64,000 nucleotides of DNA from Cricetomys ansorgei (GCA_026225945.1 JAMJFZ010001868.1:3570001-3634000), one strand, 5' to 3'; positions 36,685 to 48,426 are shown, numbered from the stretch's first letter. Made by a program: numbers and translations. The notes: generated by a model not told the origin, from the letters alone.

Positions 36685-36760
36685 CCCAAAGCTTCACTTT
36701 ATAGTACCGAAAACAAATAACAGAAACAAACAAACAGAAACAAAAATAAAAACAAACTGT
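36685..36760. repeat. A-rich CAAA simple repeat
   Basis: The stretch contains repeated acaaa/aaac units (aacagaaacaaacaaacaga). It is low complexity, possibly the remnant tail of a SINE, though no SINE body is recognisable. Confidence 0.6.
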
Positions 36761-37369
36761 GGTGACTTGATGGAAACAGTGACACTGGCAGTCCAGTAGA
36801 TGGTCACGTCTATTTTTGGCTAACGACTCAGCCTCTTGCTTTACCTGTGGTCTCCTGGGAGGCGGGCTTGGCCACGGATAGCCACAGTGACCTGATTTTT
36901 ACTTTTCAAACTGTCCTTGCCATCTATTTCCCTGCTGGGGACTCAATCCAAAGTTTCGTTTTTGGCTTCCTAGATTGTTGTGAGCATGGTAAACTTTCTT
37001 TCTTTTCCCCGCCCATGAGTATCAGGGAGAAAGCTGCTGAGTTTCCAGGAACACACTGACCCTCCTTCTTCCTGAATCTTCCCCTGCAGTTGGAGATGTG
37101 AGGACACCTTTCTGATATTATTTTCTTGAAGATTCAGTTTTGTCATGTTGCACCAAGAGACCTGTAAGCACGTCCCTTCCAGGTGCGGCCAGTGGCCCCT
37201 GAGCGTCTGTCTTTGCAAGGCATCTGAACATAAATAAAGAGCAGCTCAGTGTGTGGAGAGTGGTACTTTTGCCACCGATGTATAAATACTATATAGTTTC
37301 TATATTAAAAATGTGCGTGCCTCAGTGAAGAAATAGTAACCAAACGCATCACTGATACTTTTTAGAGGT

Positions 37370-37530
37370 TCTGATTCTACATTGTACCCTGTTCCGATGC
37401 TTCCTACATATGACGTGTCCCACTTTATGCATAAAGACCCCTGAGGTGACGTGAGCTGCCTAGCATCACACAACTGGCAAGGTTGAAACTCAGTCAGTAT
37501 GGCTTCTGAGGTTAAACTTTTAACCATGAC
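37370..37530 (-). mobile_element. MIR-like SINE fragment
   Basis: The sequence contains 'cctgaggtgacgtgagctg', 'catcacacaactggcaagg' and 'gaaactcagtcagtatggc', the reverse complement of the MIR core as I remember it. It is heavily diverged, as expected for a pre-rodent element. Confidence 0.55.
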
Positions 37531-37727
37531 CCTAAACTGCATGTCTTCTGTGATCTTTCTACTTTATTGATCTGGCCATAAGCAGCACTGACTAGGTATA
37601 AAGATGCGGGAAGCATCTAATCCCGAGCTATCTCATCAGCCCCCAGAGATGAACTGTTATAGGTGCTATTTTTTAAGTATATACCATTTTACTTTATGAC
37701 TTCAGTTAAAGTAACTCTGTGATTCTT

Positions 37728-37870
37728 GTTTTTCTCTTCTATAAAATAAGGATATTGTTAGCTACCTCATTGGATGGTTATTGGGGGGGGTGGTAAATAA
37801 CATGATATACATAAAGCATGACCCAGACATGGGTCATTGAACAGAAAGAGTTCAATAACAATAAACTTCA
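37728..37870 (+). mobile_element. MIR-like fragment, 3' part
   Basis: It shows 'tctataaaataaggatattg', 'gctacctcattggatggtta', a G8 run, and 'cataaagcatgacccagac' followed by 'gttcaataacaataa'. This order matches the 3' half of MIR. Confidence 0.55.
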
Positions 37871-39486
37871 TATTACAGCCATTTGGTTGATACGTGATTT
37901 ACAATAATAACTTGCATTCCCAAAGAAGCTAAATTTGAACCTCTGTCTAATTCAGGTCCATATTTTTCAGTGAGTCATGAGTTCCTTTTTCAGCTTCTCG
38001 GGCCTGACTTTTGTTCCAAAGTCTGCTTAACTTTTGACCTGCAAGTAAACAACCTTAATTCCGTAACTGGCATTTCTGCCTTCCCCTAGGGCATCATGTT
38101 GCTGGACTTACCCAGGCATTTGACAAGCTATTCTTCAGGGGCATTAATCTGCTGTGGGATGCAGGGTTTTCCTCCCAGCCCTGTCCTGCCTCTGTCTGCT
38201 CCGTCCTCCTGATGTGAAACCTGAGTGTGCCTTGTGAATTACAACCATCCCAACCCCCATGCCTCTCCCCCAAGGGGGGTGCAGGTCAGAAGATACCCTT
38301 GCCCCATAATTGATAGAAGCAGTCAGCAAAATGCTTCTTGCAAAGGCACGGGCTCCCAGGGGCACCTCAGACAGTCTAGACCAGCTTCTCGAACTGCAAA
38401 ACGTGGAGAATATCGATTTATTTCTCCCTCTCCATTGAGAATGACGAGGGGACCTGCATGTGTATCCCGGGAAATCCACATTCCAGCCCTTGTCCGTGAG
38501 AGCGTGCTCCTCGGCCAGTGTGATCCACAGTCCTGATTTCTGTGACAGTCTCCGGGATATTAGGAGGAGGTTTATCTTTGAGTGACTGGAGTTATTTTTG
38601 TTTTCGTCAGCCTGGACTATTGTAATGAATGCGAAGGCACTGGCGGGAACAAGGCTTTTATTATAATACGAGGGTGAGGATGGCTTTGACTGACCTTTCT
38701 TCTGCTGGAGTTTCAGTGTTTTAGTATGTGCCGCTTGTGCTGCTGGAAAGAATTTATAATCACAGGCTGTCAAAGACAGCCATTGTTCTCCCTGCTCTGA
38801 ACATGTGGGTCAGCCACAAGTGCTTGCAGCTCCCCCAACGCCAAGAGCTGGCAGGGAGAGAGAGCATGCCTGGATTCTTCTGAGGCATCAGGAAAAGCAT
38901 TTTGCATATTTTTCATTGCTTTTTTTTTTTTTTTTAACTTTTGCCTCAGAAAGACAGCTTGCTCTCAGAGCAGGAATTTCCCTCCAAGGTAGCAGGAGAT
39001 GGAGGCATGCCGCTCCAGGATTTTACAGCTCTGATTCTGCTTGCATTTGCCAGAGAGCATAACCTCGGGGCGGCAGCAGCACTGAACTAGGGACTCATCC
39101 CACAGACATGCGGTTATGGATTCTGAAAGACAGGTCAAAGTCTTTGGCTTTGTTTTCAATAATCGCTGCATGCTTGTGAATCCGAACTTGGTGATTCTCT
39201 ATTTTTAATTTAAAAAGAAAAAAAAAACTTTACAGTTATGGAATGTGAGCTACTTACAGACTCCTTAAAAAAATGCTGTACATGATATTCTAATTGAAAG
39301 GATGCGGCAGAGAAAGGTTGAGGACTTGAATCATCTCTGGTCCGATGCTCCTTAGTCCCGTTAGCTAGCTGCTACGACTTTTTCCACACAGATTGCCTCT
39401 CAGGCATCTTAGCAGACCACTGGAGGCCGGATAACATATGTATTTTGCAGTCATATCTGAAGTTCTTTCGTTTTCTTTTGGGACAG

Positions 39487-39681
39487 GAGACCGATGACAT
39501 AGAGAGCCCTAAGCGCAGTATCCGAGACAGCGGCTACATCGACTGCTGGGACTCGGAGCGCAGCGACTCCCTCTCTCCTCCTCGCCACGGCCGAGATGAC
39601 TCCTTCGACAGCCTGGACTCTTTCGGCTCCCGCTCCCGGCAGACGCCTTCACCAGATGTAGTTCTCAGGGAAGCAGTGATG
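39487..39681 (+). CDS. Limch1: Limch1 coding exon: Ser/Pro-rich linker, with an apparent one-base deletion near its 3' end
   Basis: The exon is entered in phase 0 after 'tttcttttgggacag' and encodes [32 protein letters not shown], then [16 protein letters not shown] and [13 protein letters not shown]. This is the acidic Ser/Pro-rich linker that follows the CH domain in LIMCH1, probably disordered and phosphorylated. The donor is gtaggt at 39682. In LIMCH1 the next residues are G-S-S-D-G. The bases for them are present (39669-39681: gga agc agt gat g) but in the frame one base off: the run reads ctcaggga where ctcaggggga or similar with one more base is needed. As written the exon is 195 nt and ends in phase 0, while the next exon must be entered with two bases of a codon. 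The break may be an assembly error, an allele or a real lesion; the clean downstream exons favour error. Confidence 0.9.
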
Positions 39682-40605
39682 GTAGGTTGGATCTTCACAC
39701 ACCGCATATCTTGGAATTAATCACTAGCAGGAGTTTCAGGGGCAAGGTTAGAGAGTTGTGTTCTGGGAAGACAGATCCCATATCCACCTGACTGGAGCCT
39801 GTAATTCTATAAACCGGTAGAAGAAGAGAAAAAAGAGTCTTTGACTGTTGTTTTTCATGGCGTTCAGAATTTTGATTGGCTTTGCCAGCAGTTCATTTGA
39901 ACACTGCCTCAGAGAGCGTATCTTCTGTTGGAAACTGTGTTACATCATCCCTCCCTGGGTCTCTCCCTGAATCAAGATGCTGTGTAGACCATTAGCTCAT
40001 AAAGTGTACTAAAGTTTATATACTGTGGGTACAAGGAAGGGAAATGTAAGTGGAAATGGAACAACTCCCCAGCACATTAAAAGTGCTCTTTTTTCCTTAA
40101 GAAAGCTCTGAGGCCTGGGGCTGTGCCCTCTTAATTGGCACCTGTTTTATCAATCAGTTTGATGCTTAGGGCATCTGACTAGCTGGCTCAGAGGGCTGTC
40201 TCAGTGCAAATGGCCATGAATGCATAGTAGAAACCCAGACTGCCTGTTGGCCCCAAGGCTGGATTTTATTTAAATCCTGTGGATTTGGTATTACTTGTAT
40301 GAAATGATCATTATTTTCTCTGCAAAAATGTGTGGTCCAGCAGCCTGATGTGAGTTCAGTGGTGGTTGCTAACAGCTGCTTGCTTTGGTTCTCTTGTACT
40401 TTTGAGCTTTTGAGGAGGGCAGGTGGCTTGGTTCTGCGTGTGTAAACTTGCAGAAGGACAGCAAGGCTGCTGGGGAACTTTTTCTTTCTATTTTCGCATA
40501 TTTTGCTTAGTTGGATAGTAATATTTTTAAACATTTTTCTACTGTCAAAGATCAAGATTATCCTTTGTGGCTAGTGTTGCTTTCTGGCATAAAATTCTTA
40601 CTGTA

Positions 40606-40696
40606 GTTTTTTTGTTTGTTTCGTGCAGTACTAGAGATTAACTCTAGGGCCTTTGAATTCTGGGTGCTGTACCACTGAGCTATATCCCCAGCCCTT
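40606..40696 (-). mobile_element. ID SINE (reverse orientation)
   Basis: The + strand reads T-rich, then 'agattaactctagggccttt', 'ctgtaccactgagctatatc' and 'cccagccc', the reverse complement of the tRNA-Ala-derived ID consensus, with the poly-A tail appearing as poly-T at its left end. Confidence 0.88.
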
Positions 40697-40759
40697 CATC
40701 TATGCAAGTCGCTGTGATACTTGAGTAATTCACAGGTCCAGGTTCTGAGTTAGATGCCT

Positions 40760-40910
40760 GGAATGCAGCATCTTCTTTAATCTTCAGCACAGACGCTGGC
40801 CTCTGATCACATCTCAGTTTATCCGTGCCCAGAGATGCTCTTTACCCTTATTTCCTTATTTTACAGATGTGTCATTAGGAGTTTAAGACTTTGTCCCAAC
40901 ATTGCTAAAT
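40760..40910 (-). mobile_element. MIR-like fragment
   Basis: The fragment includes 'gcatcttctttaatcttcagc' type sequence, then 'ccttattttacagatgtgtc' and a degraded 'ttaagactttgtcccaacat'. This matches the reverse complement of the MIR 3' half (the 'tcatctgtaaaatggg' region). It is strongly diverged. Confidence 0.5.
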
Positions 40911-42599
40911 GACAAAAATCACTGTCAGTGTAGTAGTTTAACTCTGTCAGCCTCAAGAAGTATGAATCCAAATCTGTGCTCTTAACTCACCCGGGCTACT
41001 TTCTCTTTGCCCAGTAGTTTTAGTCTGGAGTGACTGAACAAATGTGCTTCCTTAGAACGTACCCTTTTCAGCAGACAGAGATTCGCCTCAGGGCCACATA
41101 GTGTGTGACTCCTAAAGAATTCCATGCTACATTGTGAGCTGCTTGAAAAATATTTCTGAAATTTTATTTGACATCTTAAGTACCACCCACAGCACCAGAA
41201 GTTAAAATACCAAGCCCGTGATCTAATTATGTTTTAATGTAACTAAAATATGAATTTGTTTTGATAAAGCCCATCTCGACCAAACCATCTCACCCGCATT
41301 CTTTGTTTTAACTTTTAAAACATATGACACTGTTTTCACCTTTTTTCCCCTTTAACTGGTACTGTAGATGCTTTATTGTGTCATCTGCTTTGGTGGGGTT
41401 CAGAGTTTAAACAACATCTTGGAAGGATTTGAGATGGTGATTAGTAATGTTATACTAACATATCTCAAAGCATAGTTTAGTTGCAGCAATTAGGACTGAT
41501 AAACTGGAGCCTATTCATAAGTGCTGTACAGATGAACACTGCGGAATACAGCCTTGCCGGTCCCCAGCACGAAGTGCATCCTCCACGGGTTTCACCGCTC
41601 AATCCGATATCTTAAGGCTTCTCTTCCTGTAAACTAACCAAGACATAGTGAAACTTTAAAAGAAAACAAACACATTTTCTTAACCTTCCTTTAAAAAATG
41701 TAGTGTCTTTTTGCCAAGTACATATTAATTATGTAAGACTTTTTGATATGTGCCTTTAAAATGATGCTAATCGGTAAGTTTGCTAGTTCTAATGAACGGT
41801 TCCACATATGGAAGACTTTTTCTTTTTTTAAGTATGTCTTGAAATTTTTTGTCCCAAGACTCAACAGTCAATTTGAGACAATCTTAACATAAAAGTCTTT
41901 GCCTTTATATTGGGTCCTTATAGAAAGCTTCGACTTTGTTATTATGGGCGGGTACTCATTGGCCAATTCAAAGAAGACAAGCTGCATTCAGATGCGCCGT
42001 GATTCTGTGAGTTCCACAGTTTCCTGGTAGGAAAGCTGTAAAGCCCCAGGTTTGCTCCAGCCAGCTTGTCTTGTCAGCCAGGTACCGAGTACCTCCTTCA
42101 GCCCCTGCTAGCGCACCTGTGAAGCCACTCAGGAAACGTCATTGAACGGGAAACACAACCTTGCACTCATGTGCCTTGAAAATGAGTAATATTTCATCAA
42201 TATGATTCATTGCATTAACTTAGCATGCTTATATTTTATCAAAAAGATGTTTTGCAAAATATTAATGAAGACTAGGCCAAAGTAAAATGCTAGAAGAAAA
42301 TTACAAAGTGTTTGTGATTGGGGGGTATTTGGCAAATATGTGGAAGGAAGAGGGAGTGGAAGAGGAGGGAGACGAAAGTAGAATGGCTCTGCTTGCTGGT
42401 AGCCACGTGGGAAAGAAGCGTGATACTTAGATAAAATAATAATGTGTCATATTCTCTGTTATGTTTTCCTAACTTTGAACATTCAGGGAGAAGCTCCCCA
42501 CCCCCCCAAGTAAATTCCATGTCCACAGGATGAAGTGAAATGGGAATCTTTTGTAGATCTAGCCTCACAGTTACATAGGCATGTCATGGTCATGCCGGT

Positions 42600-42790
42600 C
42601 TTCCTGTCCTCGGTATCATTCCATTGAATCCTCATAACACCCCAGGGGAGTGCTAGTGTCATTTCCGTATAGGCCAGGAGAACCTAGGGCACATGGTGTG
42701 TAAACTCCCATTGACACAGAGCCAGCAGGTGGTGGAGCTGAAATAACATCTTGGCTGTAAGTCTATGAAGCTACCCACCTCACAGCCGAG
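42600..42790 (-). mobile_element. MIR-like fragment
   Basis: It shows 'ttgaatcctcataacacccc', 'gtgctagtgtcatttccgta', 'acacagagccagcaggtgg' and 'ggagctgaaataacatc', in the order of a reverse MIR element. Confidence 0.6.
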
Positions 42791-43659
42791 CCATTCTGCC
42801 TGGGACACTCCCAAGTTAACATTTATCAAACCATCTGTTGAGACAGGCGAAAGAGTCATTTGAGGAGAAAATGGGTATTGTTTACATGTTAACATATTTT
42901 GAGACTTTCAGTATATTGTGATAAGATTTTAGATATTAAATGGAAATATGGCCCATAAACTGTAGGATTTCAGAACTGAGGGACCCAAGAAAACTCTAAC
43001 CATCATCAAGTTGTCATAGTAGATGAAAGAAAAATATTTTCTTTCATTCATTTATTCAATACAGTGTAGTATTTTCCCTAGTTCAGACACTTTAAGGAGA
43101 AGACATTAATCTGAAAGCAGTGTGCTGATGAGACAGAGTTTTGGGTGCCTGGAGAGCAGAATCTAGTTTCCCTGAGCAGACATGCTTCAGCCATGTGGAG
43201 GGGAGGGTCTTCTGCCCCTCTGAGCCTGTTTCTATCTTTATAAAAAGAGGCTTCTATCAAGTAGAGGAACAGATCCTTGCTTGGCAAGGCAAGGTGGTAT
43301 GAGTATTTGTTTACAGGCCACATTTTATTTTGACACTAACAGATACACTTGTTAAGACGTGTGGTGGATAGGGGGGCTAAGTAATGAATCAAACACTAAC
43401 AAGTCAGGAAATGGCCAAAATTTCAGAAAAGAGACTGTAAGCGAGTGTCATGAATAATTCATAGTCTGAATATTTCACATACAATGAACAACTTGTTCAC
43501 AGCCAGTGCTTCAACGCGTACGGTCTTTTAAACGTCATTATATTATCTAATCTCCAGGGCAAATTCTTTCATTCCAGTCTCACAGAAAAGGACAGTCAAG
43601 TGTGTTAGAGACAAACTTTAGAGGCTCATGTCTGATAAACCCGGAACTGCTATGACATA

Positions 43660-43880
43660 AAGAGTAGGCAGCACGTATTAAACACTAGTTGCCAGATACT
43701 GGACCAATAGATGTAGGTACATTCAAGCCTTCTAGTAGTCCCACCGAGCAGATGGCATTATCGCACTCACTTTTACAGACTGGAGAATGCAGGCGTCAGT
43801 AGTCAGTCTCACAAGACCAATGAATAGCAGAGCTGAAAATGAAGTGGATCTGACCTAAAACCTTGTAGGCTACCCCTTCT
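43660..43880 (-). mobile_element. MIR-like fragment
   Basis: The order 'attaaacactagttgccaga', 'catggcattatcgcactc'-type sequence, 'ttttacagactggagaatgc', 'agcagagctgaaaatgaag' and 'ggatctgacc' follows the reverse complement of MIR along nearly its full length. Confidence 0.6.
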
Positions 43881-44814
43881 GCCTCCTGCCAGCTCCTGGA
43901 TTTCTTCTCAGGCATAAATGTCTTTGTTATCAACAGAATCGGAATGATGTCATGCTCTCATTCATTGATTAAGACTTCTCAACCAGCATTAACCATACCG
44001 TTACTCATGATAAATAACATGCTTACCTTAATGATAGCTTCATTCTGCTAAACCTTAGAAATCTCACAACATGAGACTCAGGCAAAAAGATTACATTACA
44101 GTTATTGGAGCTGTTACCTAGGAGCAAGGCTGGTGAGGGTAGAACTGAATTTCTTTGCATAAAAAACAAACAAAAACAATACCTCTTTCTACCAAACCAA
44201 TCCATGTATCTGTCAGAGTCTGAGATGCCCATTGGCTGCAATGGTGTGCCTTAGAAGCTGGATACTGGACATTCCTTGTTTTAAAACAAAGGGAGAAAGA
44301 ACTATGGACTGGCATAGAAGACTTGATCTTCTATCAAGATCAAGTTGGTAGGGACAGTAGGAAGAAGATGGTCTCCGGGTCAATGTAAGACAAATAATTT
44401 CTAATGAGTAATTGTCAGAATGTCTAGCGAAGTGGACTGTGGCTAGCGATCAGTAAAAACCCCATGAGGAGCTGGTGAGATTTTCTTTTGAGAATGATCG
44501 AAGCTCAAAGCTTGGCAGGCAGACGTTCCACACAAATGTGCTGCTTACTATAAGCACACTATGTGCACACTTAAGCTTACCTCTGTTTAAAAACAAAACA
44601 AACAAACAAAAAAACATGCTTGTAGTTTTTGTTCTTCCTCACTGGAATTAAGTCCTTTTTCCAGAGGAGGCTAATTTACTCTGATATTTTCCAAGTTACT
44701 AACTCAAAGTATGAATTCCAGAACGCAGAAGTGTTACCCTTGATTCTGTAGAGAGGCCACTGGGTGCTGCTGTTAGCCCAACACACTTCCCAGCATCCAT
44801 CCTCTCTTCCCCAG

Positions 44815-45067
44815 GAAGAGGAAGCGACTCTGAATCCGACTTGCCGCACCGGAAGTTGCCGGATGTGAAGAAAGATGACATGTCGGCACGACGGACTTCC
44901 CATGGTGAGCCGAAATCAGCAGTGCCTTTTAACCAGTACCTCCCGAACAAAAGTAACCAGACGGCCTATGTCCCTGCGCCTCTGAGAAAGAAGAAGGCGG
45001 AGCGGGAGGAGTATCGGAAGAGCTGGAGCACGGCCACCTCCCCCCTGGGCGGGGAAAGGCCCTTCAG
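44815..45067 (+). CDS. Limch1: Limch1 coding exon: first P-D-x-x-K-D-D-x-x-x-R-R unit
   Basis: The acceptor is 'cctctcttccccag' and the donor gtagga. The exon has two bases completing a Gly codon, then [20 protein letters not shown] and [20 protein letters not shown], followed by [20 protein letters not shown] and [23 protein letters not shown] plus two bases (AG). This matches LIMCH1 almost residue for residue. It begins the conserved region shared with LMO7 (annotated as DUF4757 in Pfam, as I recall). The motif [12 protein letters not shown] recurs in later exons. The AG| ending (phase 2) can join either the cassette exons or directly the 36-nt exon at 63869. If joined to the upstream exon exactly as written, a TGA at 44866-44868 is reached. 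Confidence 0.95.
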
Positions 45068-45942
45068 GTAGGAATGGGGTCCTAGCATTTTGATTCACCA
45101 TTACAAAGGGGCATAAGTGGGCAGTGTATCCCAGAGAGCTTGTCATAGAATACCGAGTTCACGAAGGTACCCAGAGCTGTGCTTGGCATGCAGTAGATGT
45201 CCAACAAATACTTAGCTGAGGAGCAGATGCTCTGAGGTCAGTTCCATCGACAGAATGTGGAAAACACATATGTCACCTGCGGTAGAGGCTGCCCGATTTC
45301 TGAGCCCGTTACAGTGGATGTGCAGAGACTATCTAAAAAGACTCTCGATGCACTCATGTAGAAGCAAGCTCAGAAAAGAGAGGTATGGGCAAGGCTGGAA
45401 GACCCAGTGTAAACAGGAGTCAAATAAATAGAAGACATGTTTTTCATTTTTTTTTAGGGAAGGAAACTATTTCCTTAATCACTGTAGTAATGTACATATT
45501 TGTTTTGCAAGTGTTTGTTGAGTGTTGAATATTTATTATGTGCTAGGTGATGTCTTTTAAGATTTGGGCACCCAGTGGTAGGATACTAAGTAACAGTCCC
45601 TGTCTGTAGTATACTCATAAGGACTTTAGTATTTTACTTTTATTATCTATGATTTTCTTCCACTGAGGAAATGTTCTGTTAAAAATTTTGCTTATTGATC
45701 AAAACTAACGAATTTTACGTTTCCAGCAGAAAAAAATTTTTTTTTTTTTTTTTTTTGCTTTCAGTATCAAGTTTGCAAGAGCCCTTGATCAGTATGTAGG
45801 AGAAATGTGTTATATTAATTAGATACACTGCATTGGCCTTGCATCAGCAGGTTCACATCCTGTGCTATGTTTTTTCTAAGTTAAAAGTGATATCAGAATG
45901 TCTTGGGGGTGCTGTCAGTTTGTTTCTTGACCTGTGTATTAG
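45068..45942 (+). other. Limch1: Limch1 intron (about 875 or 905 nt)
   Basis: This is a short intron with an MIR-like tail near 45170-45220 (tgcttggcatgcagtagatg) and an A6-T20 run at 45730-45756. Its 3' end is uncertain because two in-frame acceptors exist, at 45941-45942 and 45971-45972. Confidence 0.75.
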
Positions 45943-46230
45943 GTTGGTAAACCATGTTGTCCAAATCACTAGTTATCCTGAAACTATAGAGGAGGAGGGG
46001 AGTGAAGCAGGGTCTCCTGGTGAAGATGACCCACACAGCCAGATGGGCCCTCATGGGCAGCCTGCTGGTGGGCTAGAGCCTCCCAGCAATGGTGAGGAGC
46101 AGTCTCGTGAGGGTGTTACTACGGTGCCAGCGGCCACACCCGAAGACAGGGATGCTGTGGAAAGCCAAAAGCGCAGAAAGCTGGAGCAAGCTGGGATCAA
46201 GGTCATGCCCGCAGCACAGCGCTTTGCCAG
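45943..46230 (+). CDS. Limch1: Limch1 cassette exon 1 of 6 (acidic linker)
   Basis: The frame continues from the AG left by the previous exon: R-LVNHVVQITS, then YPETIEEEGSEAGSPGEDD, a Gly/Pro-rich stretch, and finally SQKRRKLEQAGIKVMPAAQR-FA plus AG, with donor gttagc. The tail K-V-M-P-A-A-Q-R-F-A resembles a segment of LMO7. Two acceptors fit the frame. The one before 45943 has a better pyrimidine tract (gtttcttgacctgtgtattag). The one before 45973 would remove ten residues and start at S-Y-P-E-T-I. Either way the length is a multiple of three (288 or 258), as expected for a cassette. The function of this segment is unknown; it is acidic and likely disordered with a basic end. Confidence 0.8.
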
Positions 46231-47105
46231 GTTAGCTCTGCCAGCTGAGGGCTGGCCTGGCTGGCCTTCTGCATGCTCACAGGTTTGGAGACTGTCTAGC
46301 AAGGTGGACTTCTCATCCTGTTTCCCCAGTTCCTATGTATTCATTGCATCATTCTTCCTTGTTCTGGACAAATAGAAATAGGTATTCTGCCTTGAGGCAT
46401 GTCTCTGCTAAGTCATTGGCTAATTTAAATGGAGATAAAGCGTGAGCTCCTTTCTGCTTCATTAGACCCCATCCCTGTGACTAGCCGTTTGTGGGCTGCA
46501 GAATTTACCTAGCAATAACATTTTTTTATTTTCCTATTGCCTGTGTCTTGTTAACTTTCATACTACTCCTAAATGGCTCATTACCTCTTGTGACGACCCA
46601 TCTTTAGAATATGATCAGTGTCTTGAAATAGGGGACAATCTATTAATAGAGGATAACTGACTTACAGAAATCCACTTGTTCTCCTCCTAAGGAATAGTAA
46701 GGACTGAGCTTACTCTGCCAAGTTATTTCCTAAAGCTTAGTGATTCAAAAGCTAAGAATGGAGCAACGGCTCTCTTCATTGCAGCTAGAGGCGTGCAGTG
46801 TTGCTGGATGCATAGGCTAGGTGAGATGAAGTGTCTCAACAGTCCCAGCCATAGATTCTACAGGTCTACAGTCTTATAGAGGTTTGAAAAGCTGGTTTAT
46901 TTTTTATATAATAACCACAGCAATCCTCATAAATAATCTTGCAGTTAACTCTTATGTAACAAATTGACATTCGGACAATTTGACACTTGAAATTTCTTTC
47001 ATAGTTGCTGTTCTTTCTCATTTTAAAAGATCAATGACACACTCAATTTTTTTTTCAGAAGAAGAAACAAAAGATGGGTAATTATATTATTTTTAAAGTA
47101 TGACT

Positions 47106-47482
47106 GATTGTATTAATTACTTTTCCTGGTGATGTAGAAAAACATATGTCCTAAGCCACTTAAGGGAAGAGTGATTTATTTTCGCTCATGATCTTGGGGG
47201 ATTTTAGTCCAACATGTCAGGGAAAGTGTGGAGGTGGGAACAGCTTGGTCAGATTGACAGGAGCATGAAGCAACTGGCTTCATTGTGGCAGGCACAAGAG
47301 AATGGGACCAACGAAGGCCAGGCTACAACCCCGCAAGGCTCTCTCCCAGGGACTCACTTTTGCCAGTTAGATCCCGTGTCTGAAAGGTTCTGCAGTCCCC
47401 CAAACAGTGTCACTTCCTAGAGATCAAATCAACAAACGTGAGCCATTGGAGGTTCTGGGGACTATTCACATTCCGACCACAG
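47106..47482 (-). mobile_element. Mid-repetitive rodent element (copy 4, reverse)
   Basis: The + strand reads 'attaattacttttcctggtg', 'aaacatatgtcctaagcc', a 'gtgatttattttcgctcatg' segment, then 'aaacagtgtcacttcctag' and 'gttctggggactattcacat'. This is the reverse of the family also seen at 5440, 17800 and 24761. I recognise it as common in rodents but cannot assign a family name with certainty. Confidence 0.65.
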
Positions 47483-48426
47483 CAAGGATAGTAAGTGACC
47501 TGGCGAGCTTGTCGCTGACCTAGCGGCCAGATTCAGGTTCTTTGACCATAGCACTGCATCTACTGTACATGTATTTCTTTATGTGCTCCTATGTAGTTAT
47601 ATGTGGTTATTTCCCTGGTCTAGTTCTTAATTGAAATACTCAGTGTTGGCTTTTATGAATTTAATTGTAGGTTGTATTGATTAGCTCACACACACACACA
47701 CCCCACACAACACAAAGAATATATTTCTTTCCAATTTGTGATATCCCAAAGTTAATCGGCCTACCCCAAACATGTATGTGTTTCTAAAAATTCTGATGTC
47801 AAATCCTGCTTATCACAAGCAGCTCTCTGAAATAATGAAGAATAATATCATACCATATCTTCTGAACATCCATATGTTCTTTGACTGTGTTGGGAATACA
47901 CTTTCCTTATGTCCTTCAAGCATCTGCTTATCCCAGATACCATGCTAAAAGTTGGATACAGAAATGAATGTCACCCCCTCACCATTCACCATTTTTCAAA
48001 CTTGTCTGTCTCCCCTCTTTAAGCGTAAACCCAGTGAGAGTATTACTAAGCTATACAGATAGGCAAAGGAACACGCAAATTCAAGTCTCTACATCGTTGA
48101 TGCTCGTATCTCTATTTTTATCATATTTGTGAAGTCTTTTAGCTAAAATTCCTCAAGAAAACCATTGTCTTTGGAGTGTATTTTATAATAAAACATTAAA
48201 TTATTTGATGACAATTCTTATCATTCAATGTATTGACATCGAATCATGACTTCAAATGTCATTCTGGGAGAGATTATATTCAGGTGGTCAGTTTTGCTTC
48301 TATGCATGATTGCTGTAATCTGATTTAATTTTTATATCTGTCATCCAAGTTAACTATGGAGCAGAAATTTGCAGGCTTGTTAATGTCATCACACCTCAGA
48401 CTTTCAAGCACAGCATTTAAAATCAT

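Larger units (their letters stand above)
32446..39486 (+). other. Limch1: Limch1 intron (7,041 nt)
   Basis: This intron contains two B2 copies, an ID element, a MaLR-type LTR, a G-rich quadruplex-type tract, MIR fragments and poly-T (38920-38935). I see nothing recognisable in 35240-36480, 36770-37330 and 37890-39480. The last of these holds a 209-codon minus-strand open frame (38144-38773) that I regard as chance. Confidence 0.8.
39682..44814 (+). other. Limch1: Limch1 intron (5,133 nt)
   Basis: This intron contains an ID element on the minus strand (40606-40696) and MIR-like fragments near 40760-40910, 42600-42790 and 43660-43880. At 41946-41967 a GGGCGGG box lies next to the palindrome attggccaat. 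I see nothing else in 41010-42590, 42800-43650 or 43890-44800. Confidence 0.8.

Noticed and set aside
38144..38773. 209-codon minus-strand open frame as a protein gene
   Set aside because: No recognisable domain, no splice context, no promoter or polyadenylation signal. The size is possible by chance in a 64-kb window. Kept only as a low-interest finding.
39438..39486. Alternative first exon starting just upstream of the 39487 exon
   Set aside because: An open frame runs back across the acceptor without an ATG in that frame close by, and the strong acceptor (ttttcttttgggacag) explains the boundary better.
40166..40555. 129-codon minus-strand open frame
   Set aside because: No known motif and no transcript signals; considered chance.
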